From the NCBI RefSeq assembly GCF_011075055.1, contig NC_058141.1, positions 19,842,031 through 19,906,030 on the forward strand: a stretch of 64,000 nt of DNA, given 5' to 3'. Shown here piece by piece: positions 56,087 to 64,000 of the stretch. The position numbers and the translations under genes were made by a program. This DNA comes from Mangifera indica. Taxonomy: Eukaryota; Streptophyta; Magnoliopsida; Sapindales; Anacardiaceae. The notes under the pieces are model-generated. The model did not search any database. It was not told the DNA's origin and was given only the letters and a program-made list of their open reading frames with translations. Positions within the stretch are counted from its first letter, which is position 1. Every line of letters begins with the position of its first letter.

Positions 56087-58865
56087 TCAACTATTTCTTG
56101 AAATTGCACAAATATCGAGGCCTCCATCAATGTGAAGTGTGAACATTGTCTTGTAGGTTACAATTTTCGTGTCATCGGCCAATTTGAAGCGGAAGAAGCG
56201 AAGAAGGGCTATTGCTGCTATCTTCATCTGACGATAAGCAAAGTCTTTTCCGAGGCAAATTCGAGGTCCAGCCTGCAAATTATGTAAGTTCATATTAAAA
56301 TATTGATCTGTTTGACAAGCATGCAAGAAGCATACACATTATAATGATAAGTAAATGAGATTACTAACATGAAATGATATAAATTTGAAAGGTGATTCTG
56401 GTTGAAAAACTCCAGTCTCGAGCCATCTTTCAGGGCGAAATTCCTCAGCGTCTTCTCCCCAAATATAAGGCATTCTACCCATTGCGTAGGCCATGTAGTA
56501 CACCCCGTCTCCTTTCTTCAGCCTGAATCCATCTGGAAGAACGTCGTCCATTTCTGCACACCTTCCATCCTTGTATAACAAACATATGATATGTGCATTA
56601 TAAGCAACCATTGCATAAATCTATATATTAATATCAACTAACAGACCAATTGAACACAAATTTCAGGTTTTTCAAACAAAGACATGTCATACAATTTTAA
56701 GTGTTATCATCCCAACAATTACTAAGTAAGATTTGTCATGGGATGTTATATTCACCCTTGATGAGACTCAAGATTTTTGCTAAGATTTTTTCCTCCAAGA
56801 AAATATTTTTGAGATTTGTCCCACTATCATTAAGGGAAATACATATAATGACTTTAATATAGTTTTTAACATTATAGAGGAATACTCTAACATTTTATTA
56901 AAATATTATCTGTTTTAGACATACAATTTTTTATGACTCTTTTTATATTTCTAACATATTTTTCATATTTTATCGATACAAGATTTAGTTATGAGTATTA
57001 GACAATTTAATAAATAAAACATTTGATCTTCAAAATAGAAAGTTTACCACTGGGACGACAGGGTATAGTCTCAAAGTCTCTGTCAATGCTGCATGGAGAT
57101 ACTGCATTTTCTCAAGTGTCTCCTCAGTTATATTGCTCACAAAATCATCAATGTTGGTTGTTTCTTCCAGCTCATTATTTCCAGAGACATCTTTTACTTC
57201 TTGCACGACCTTTTCCTGTATTACAGGATTCTTACACAGCATGTAAATGAACCAAGAGAGAGTATTGGCAGAAGTATCTTTGCCAGCAATCATGAAGCTC
57301 AATATTATATCCCTTAAGTATTTATCGTTCATTGTTTCCGGATCCTCTTGACTCGCCGCTAGAAATCTTGACAGTATGTCTTCTTTTGGAATCTTGAAAA
57401 TAGGAGAAAAAAATACCAAATTTTAAATGAATCAGTTGAATTCAAGTAATGACTAAAATTGAACAAGGTAGCGATCAGAATAACTTACAGAATCTTGTTG
57501 CAGAGTTAGAATATTTCTCTTGGTTATAATAAGTTTGTTCACAAACTCATCAATGACTTTAAGATTATTCTTAAGAGAGGCTTCGGAACCAATGTTGAGA
57601 AACCTCTTCAACTTCCAGAATGGATCAACATATCGCCAGCACACCAAAGCGTTCGCCTCGTCAAAGGCTTTCATGAATTCAGTCCCCTCTTTGCTTGACC
57701 CATCCAAGCAATTCAAATCCACTCCAAACCCAACTTTGAAAATGGAATCCAGAGCGCATTTAAGCAGTACATCCTACAAAATAGATCAGTAAAACAAATA
57801 ATCACGCATGCTATTATTCTAGTTCACCTTATTGAATATGTTGCAATATATGTATCAGCAGCATAATTGATATCACACTCATACCAAGACAATATTATGT
57901 TTATCTTGAACCAAACCTTATTAGGGCTTTTATTACTAAATCAAACCGGATTCTTATTAATTGGAAAAATCCTGAAACGGTTGATAAACTCAAACCATGG
58001 GTTCCGAAGCCTCTCTTGGTTTTAATAAGTTTGTTCACAAACTCATCAATGACTTTGAGATTATTCCTCTCAGTAAGTGATATTTAACTACTTTGAGACA
58101 AGCAGCGGGCAGCACTCCATCCGTTACATGATAAAGCGAGGGTAACGAGTAGTTAAATATGACTTATGGGTTCAAGGGTGTTGCTCTTTCCACCCTCAGC
58201 CGCTCATCGGGGAGAGGGGCCGCTGTCCGCTGACCAAACAACTGATCTCATACACATTAACGTAACGTCTTATAAGCAAAGTGGCCATAAATCCAAACAC
58301 TTTATACATGTTATGCTTAATAAAATATTTTAATCCTACAAATACTACTTACTTGCATATTGAAAATCCGACCCGTAATAGCAAACTCCGAAACTGCTTT
58401 GACTAGCTTAGCAGTGTTTTTTCTGAACACGTCACAGCTAAAATCTCTGAGAACTCTTGTTGAAAACTCAAAGCTGGCGAGCTTCCTCTGTTGCCTCCAT
58501 TTTTCTCCATCCACGTTGAATATCCCATCGCCAAAAAGATCTGTCATAATCTCTTGATTATACTCCCCTTTTGAATAATTACCGAAATTCAATTTTAGTA
58601 CATGTTCTATGTTTCGTATATCGGTGGTGTAGATTTGGCTGTTTTCAAGAGAAAGAAGCCTAAAAGTTTGTTGAGTTTTTGCAGATTCAGTTTGGTAGTC
58701 ATAAAGCTTGTCGAAGTAGAATAGCATGTGAAAGACTGTTCCACTTACTGGTGGATAACTGGGGTCTTTTATGGATTTTCCTGAATAGATTTTGAAGATG
58801 AGAAAAGAGAAGAGGATGAGAACTGAGAATGCAGTGAAGGTGAAGATGGTTAAGAGGATGTTCAT
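56087..58865 (-). CDS. cytochrome P450 E, CYP704A-like
   Basis: Five exons, 58865-58353, 57773-57489, 57392-57048, 56569-56369 and 56272-56087, encode 509 residues; every intron is phase 0. An N-terminal anchor is followed by SIKDPSYPPVSGTVFH. The landmarks are intact: AGKDTS (302-307), ETLR (371-374), FRPERW and [11 protein letters not shown] with heme cysteine 454. The tail ends in ISRNS. It is the most distal gene of the array from BCHC2 and probably a functional ER monooxygenase; fatty acid substrates are inferred from the CYP86 clan. Intron 1 contains a 56-base copy of part of the gene's own exon 2 (58011-58066) and a small hairpin (58080-58160). Exon 3 is slightly longer than in B and D (345 bases), owing to extra residues after the KDVSGN segment. 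Confidence 0.94.
58011..58066 (-). pseudogene. stray duplicate of exon 2 segment inside P450 E intron 1
   Basis: This 56-base block differs at only about two positions from exon 2 at 57515-57570, which encodes the KVIDEFVNKLI region. It has no splice context of its own. It probably marks a partial tandem duplication or unequal exchange within the array. Confidence 0.8.
58080..58160. repeat. small inverted-repeat hairpin in P450 E intron 1
   Basis: ATATTTAACTACT (58080-58092) and its exact inverse AGTAGTTAAATAT (58148-58160) enclose a 55-base, GC-richer loop. It directly follows the stray exon 2 copy. It could be a tiny MITE or filler DNA from break repair. Confidence 0.6.
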
Positions 58866-60792
58866 CTTGGTGTTTCAAAAATGAAGGAACAAACTAAAGA
58901 TTATGTTGATAGTTTGTTGGTGCTCTGATACCTTGCTGAGACTATTTTATTGTGATGGTTTTATTAAGAAAAACAAAAGGAAACGAAATCCTAAGCTATG
59001 GTGTTAAGACGAAGGAGATAGAGAGAATTCTAAAATTATAGAGAAATGCAGTATTATCAAAAAGAAAAAGACGAAACCGTTACAGATCTTTTCAGAGTAT
59101 TTATTTGTAAAGGGTAAAATTCCCGTTGCCCCTTGGGAATTTACAAGCTAACACAAGGCACAGTTGTATTGCACAACTACAGTTGAGGCACAGACATATT
59201 CAAAAAACAACACTTTCACCCTTACACACTTACATCCTCCCGTAAACTTTACCATCTCCACTTCTCAATTGTACTGCAACAAGCTTGTCTATGCGTTTTT
59301 AAATTGCTTCCATGGACAGATTGATGCTGATGTTGATAAAAGATCTTGTATTCCTTTCATTAGTAGTAAAATATCCAGCTTTATTCTGAAAAAGGCATTT
59401 GGAATTATGGGATGCCTGGAAGCTCCATTTTGTTTCGGTTCTGTTACAGGAGTTTTCAAACCCGAAGTAGGCATTGATCTGTGATGGGCCCGTCTAGGTC
59501 AACCAATGATTGGATTGGCTGGTTAATGATCATGTTTGATTATTTTATTATTAAATATAAAATTGGGATTATAATTACATAAAAATAAATCTAATTTAAT
59601 AGCACATGTATTCCATGTTAACTGATGATGTGTTGCGTATGCTAGAGACTCTATTTAATAAAATTTCAAAAAAAAAAAGTTAATTTTCATGATGACATCA
59701 ACATTGAGATTTGATCGAATGATCGATTCAATTATGATTCATCCCAACCAAGTTTAAGCAATGACCGGACTGGCTCTCAATCAAACCAACCGATTTAGTC
59801 CATTTCTCGAAAGAAGGTTCTATTATATTTAGAAAGGCCGGCTTTGATGTCAAAAAAATAACCATGGAAAATAAAGAGAGCATTCAAGAGGGTGACATGA
59901 TATCTATCTTATTTCAGAACACGCAATTACGGATAATTGGCGGGTTTCTCTTGTTTGACAGTGCCTAATAAGTTAACGTCTTCTGTCCATTCAACACAGC
60001 TTTGATATGAAACGTCCCTCATCCACACACGCTAATAACAGGATTACATTAACGATCTGATTGGAGCACTCACTTTAACTCACATTGCTATGGATAACCA
60101 AAAAGAAAATGAATGAAAACTGAACAATAATTGAATATGTAGCTTCACATTGCTAACTTCTGACACAAAATATTAAAAAAAACATTGTTCAAGTTAGGTG
60201 AGGAGAATCTCGTAAAAATCTAATCATTTTGCTTGCCCGAAATGACCTATTATCCAAAATTAAGTTCTCATGACACTAATTGTGTAATCTATATCCATAT
60301 TTTGTTGGGTATCAACCTAGAATTACTAATAACAAAACCACATAGGCTTTGAGTATAAGGTAATGATGACCTCAAAGATAAAAAATGGTCAATTGATTAG
60401 GTTTAATCGACCTTCTTTAATTTTGTATACAATTATTTAGATTTTATTATTTATTAAATGACATTTCATATTTTATTTTTATTCCTCTTAATATTTCTAT
60501 TTTAAATTTTATTTATAGGTTTATTATTGTATCCAACTCTCTTTGCGTCCAATTTGTCACACGCCGTAGTGGACAATAAGATTTATTTACCTCATTACTG
60601 CTATCATAGTTTAGCTTGCACAAGTTAGTGACAAAAAATCTGAACGACAATAATGTAATTTATTTATAAACATGGTTTTGAAAGTAACGTTATTTATGTC
60701 ATCAGACTAGTTGGAGCGGAAGAAGCAAAGGTTTTATTTCAAACAAAACACATGACCCCACTCAGCCAATGGACATTTCCTGAAGGACCATT
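58866..60792. other. spacer between P450 E and the reductase gene
   Basis: The right part of P450 E's promoter lies at 58866-59100. A plus-strand frame of 106 codons at 59164-59484 is open but has no recognisable domain or codon pattern and is not called. The remainder is AT-rich, with an A-run at 59670-59680. I see no RNA gene. Confidence 0.45.
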
Positions 60793-62728
60793 TCAGGAGT
60801 AAGACAGATTGTTCTGGCTCTGGCATGAAATAATTGAGGGGAACTGCTGTGAAGGGAAGGGGAAGATGACAACTTTTCCTCTGGCTCTTCCAGTTTCTAA
60901 ATATCGAAAAGCTTCTATAACATCTTCAAACTTATACGGGCCAGTCGGATCAATCTCAGCCTTGAGCTTCCCATTTTCTAAAAGGGGCCTGAGCTTCTCC
61001 AGATTTTCCCCAGAAACTGTCAAGCTGGAGTAAACAGCTCTCGGATGCGATGGAGGCCATGTTATATCAATGATAGCTGCATCATCTTTAGCCACCACAA
61101 AAGAATTCCTACAGTCACCTGAAACCATAAATTGCAATCAAGATTTACCTAGAATGATTGTAACACCCTAACTAAATCACATATTAGCAAATCATTTTGA
61201 GATGTTCAGCATGTATAGTTTCTCACATCGCTTAAGAATGTTATAACAACATTGGTCGAATATCATATAAGCTTCTAAACTGTCAAAACGTATTTTTGGT
61301 TATAAAATTCAAAAACAATAATGAATTGTGTATTTAAAATGAATAATATTTTAACAGTATTAAAATGTTGCAAACACTATTAAAGTCACTTCGTATATCA
61401 TTTTGAGGGACGGTAAAATAAACCTTACCAAGAACATTAAATTTGTTGTAAAGGAAGTAAATATAACACTTCAAAAAAAAAGTCATATCTATAAAACATG
61501 GAAGAAATGCTAGTATAAATGAATATCACACATTATTTAAGAAATTTAAGATAAAACAAACTAAATATCATGTAAACTTCTAAAATCTCAATACCATTTT
61601 AGGTTATAAAATTCAAAAGCAATATTAAAACAGGTTTAAAACCAATAATATATTTAGAAAAAGTCAAACTAGTTGCCAATAATAGAAAACTAAAGAAGTA
61701 AATTATTACCTATCGTATCATAGAGAAAGTCAAATTTCTCCTCAATTTCTTCATAACTAGTTTTTCTATAGTCAATAACTTTGTCAGCTCCCAAGTTCTT
61801 GACAAATTCCACCTTCGGAGTGCTGGTTGTAGCGACAACATAGGAAGCTCCATACAAGTGCTTGCCCAGCTGAACAACTAAACTTCCAACGCCGCCAGCT
61901 CCACCGACTATAAAAATCGTTTGCCTTTCTTTGAAATTTGCAGTTTCAAAGCCTTGTATTGCAGTCTGAACCGCGAGAGGCAAGCTGGCAGCTTCCTCAA
62001 ATGAAAGGTTTTTGGGCTTTTCCGCAACCAAGCTCTCCTCCACCACTGTGAACTCTGCCAGAGTCCCAAGCTGCTTTAATTTTCCCTCTGCGTTAAAGTC
62101 TTGGATGTTGCCATAGACCTCATCGCCTATGTTGAATTTTGTAACACGGCTGCCTTTTGCAACCACTACACCTGCCATGTCACAGCCAGGAACAACCTGC
62201 ACAACCACATAAATTAGAATATTATGGATTCCTCAACTACCAATATATTTTTTTTACAATATTCCCACTAAATTTATTCATTTTCTGCTTAACTCCTACT
62301 AGGATCCAATGTTAATGCAATAGAGTACGACTATTCAGACCAAGAAAATGGACAAATTAGCATACAAATAGGGCTACTTCATGTTGGGCTCAAATTTTTA
62401 ATGGATAATTCGAGTTTGATTTCAAACTCATTCAAAGTGGTCAGAAATGTCTTCATATCACCAACAAAATAAACAATGTTATCAAAGAAGGATTTATAGA
62501 ACTGAAACTCAAATTCAACTTGAATCAAGAAAAATCCAATTCGAAAGTACTCACAGGAAAGTCAGAAGGAAAGATGGGTCGTTGGCGCCTCTTGTAATCG
62601 ATAGGATTCAAGGCAGCAGCTCTTACTTGGACAAGCAGTTGGTTTTGTAGTGGAGTGGGAATCGGGAAGTCCCTCAACTTGAGGACTTCCTTGCCACCAT
62701 ATTCCTCATAGCACCAAACTTTCTGCAT
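60793..62728 (-). CDS. NADPH-dependent enone/quinone oxidoreductase (2-methylene-furan-3-one reductase-like)
   Basis: Three exons, 62728-62555, 62196-61710 and 61118-60793, encode 328 residues in frame. The protein belongs to the zinc-independent quinone oxidoreductase branch of the medium-chain dehydrogenase/reductase superfamily. The N-terminal GroES-like fold carries ALNPIDYKRR and VVPGCDMAGVVVAKG. The Rossmann fold carries the nucleotide motif GGAGGVGSLVVQLGKH near residues 153-168, followed by ATTSTPKVEFVKNLGADKVI. No zinc-binding cysteine cluster is present. Close relatives such as strawberry and tomato enone oxidoreductases reduce the double bond of activated enones with NADPH, and others act in detoxifying reactive carbonyls; which applies here is not decided by the sequence. 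The ATG at 62728 (MQKVWCYEEYGG) is the family start; the frame upstream lacks another ATG. The family usually ends soon after GKVVIFP, whereas this protein continues about 20 residues to NNLSYS. Confidence 0.92.
61255..61371. repeat. dispersed AT-rich repeat, copy in reductase intron 2
   Basis: Shares CTTCTAAACTGTCAAAACGT, TTATAAAATTCAAAAACAAT and TGAATTGTGTATTTAAAATG with the block in P450 D intron 1. A further partial copy follows at 61570-61650. The flanking TGTAACACCCTAAC at 61158 could be an LTR-type start, but no matching end was found. Confidence 0.5.
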
Positions 62729-64000
62729 TTTGTATGTTTCTGGCAGAAAATGCAAGCCGTTTCCTCGGTATATATAGACAATAAAAACAATGATGCAGAC
62801 TTGAAAGGATAAGAAAAATGATAAGATTACATTGATTAAAATCTCGACACAGATTGGTTATCTTCAACATCAAGACGATAAAGATTAACCAGCTATTACG
62901 TGAACCATTAATATCACAGTAATTCTATCGTCCAAGATGAGAGTCTTTTTATGGAAGAGATGAAAATTTTCTTGCTGAAGGAATCAAATTTTCTTATTGA
63001 AGTTATTGTCTCTTTAACAGAAAAAATGTGATAATTCGATTAGTCTATGTCTATGTCATGCCATGCATGAAATCAACAAATAAGTTTTACCCTGTAATCC
63101 TTACTGATATATCACTGTAGGTGGCCATATTTGTGAAGGGAAAGGAATTTTAGTTGGCATCAGCCCCCATGAAAAGATTACCAGAAGTGCTATTAGAAAG
63201 CAAGGATTAGGTAAAATGCATTTCCACTGATTTCTATTCCAAGTCATAATGCATGATGCTGGCACTGTGGCCTTCTATCAACAAGTTTTAGTAGATAATT
63301 AAAAGTAAATCTTCCACGAAATCAATCTCCACACGAATTTTCATATTTCTACTTCTTAACATGGTCAGCATACATGTTCAGAGATTGCAATTTTTTATGA
63401 AGATATTGAAAATGTCAATTCACCAGAATGACCAACAAAACTGTGATGAAACCAAAGAAAAAGAAACAGTCAAAGCTCAAATACCCAGCATTTACGTTAA
63501 AAAAAAAAACATTATGAAAAAAATTTCACAATCAATAAAGCAAATTACAAGACAAAGAAGTCACCTTTTTGTTCTTTTTATCTTTTAGAACTTAACTCAC
63601 GCTTATATGCGACAAAGACTCTTTAACACACGTTAACTTCACTACAATTTTTAACAAGCCATACCCCCATTAGAGACTGCCCTAAAAATTGGACACAACC
63701 TGCAAAACAAAGCAGGCCGTGTTGGGACCTCACAGGAAAGTCGGCGAAGTAGCATGATTAGATCAGTTAAAATTAAAATATATATATATACAAATATATA
63801 TTTGTTCATCACCCACAAAAAAGCCTACAAAAACAAACTTTAGTGTCGTGTGCTTTAAAGTTTGGTGAGCCAACACCACCCATCAAGACCCATATTTTTT
63901 TTAGACCTTGACATAATACAATTATACAACACTTGGAATGTCGGGGATTGCCATTTTCTCTGGGGTAATTCACTGCCCAGTCTGCTACCACTATCCGCAT
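62729..64000. other. right-end region without a supported gene
   Basis: Contains the reductase promoter side, an A-rich tract near 63480-63530 and a TA run at 63780-63790. A minus-strand frame at 63809-64000 runs off the right edge with a fairly balanced start (MRIVVADWAVNYPRENGNP) but degenerates. It may touch an exon of the next gene, or be chance. Confidence 0.4.

Noticed and set aside
59164..59484. 106-codon plus-strand frame
   Set aside because: No homology recognised, no splice or promoter context; treated as chance.
63809..64000. Minus-strand frame at the right edge
   Set aside because: Truncated by the window, and its downstream part looks non-coding; an exon of the next gene is possible but not supportable.

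Overview
The window is nuclear DNA of a flowering plant, very probably a woody rosid dicot. Genes are split by many short AT-rich introns with GT-AG ends. Spacers are AT-rich and full of small transposons. All recognisable proteins are plant families: a plant-type CLB1/synaptotagmin, a phytocyanin, a plant BEACH protein, CYP704 cytochromes P450 and a plant enone/quinone reductase. The species cannot be named from the sequence alone.

Layout. 145-3659 (minus): 5' half of a CLB1/SYT7-type lipid-binding protein that runs off the left edge. 5293-6028 (minus): GPI-anchored early-nodulin-like phytocyanin that has lost most copper ligands. 6557-11374: three long-armed foldback elements sharing one terminal motif. 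13520-33970 (plus): a complete BEACH-domain gene, BCHC2 type, 31 coding exons, 2,973 residues, with one GC-AG intron and a hAT-like MITE in an intron. 35177-37254 (plus): a small lysine-rich coiled-coil protein. 37468-58865 (minus): a tandem CYP704 array with four apparently intact genes (A, B, D, E), one recent pseudogene (C) and several exon relics, separated by repeat-rich spacers. 60793-62728 (minus): an NADPH-dependent enone/quinone oxidoreductase. The last 1.3 kb has no gene I can support.

From memory of the Arabidopsis map, CYP704A2 (At2g45510), a coiled-coil protein (At2g45520) and BEACH C2 (At2g45540) lie in the same order. The 13.5-58.9 kb part therefore looks like a conserved ancestral neighbourhood in which the P450 locus has expanded locally. 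The CYP704 family belongs to the CYP86 clan, whose characterised members mostly hydroxylate fatty acids. The array shows birth and death: an outlying gene A with an extra intron, a gene B with an altered oxygen-activation motif, sister copies C (dead) and D (intact), and E carrying a stray piece of its own exon 2 inside intron 1.

Exon limits were placed by eye from open frames, GT/AG signals and family conservation. Frame was checked arithmetically for every complete gene.
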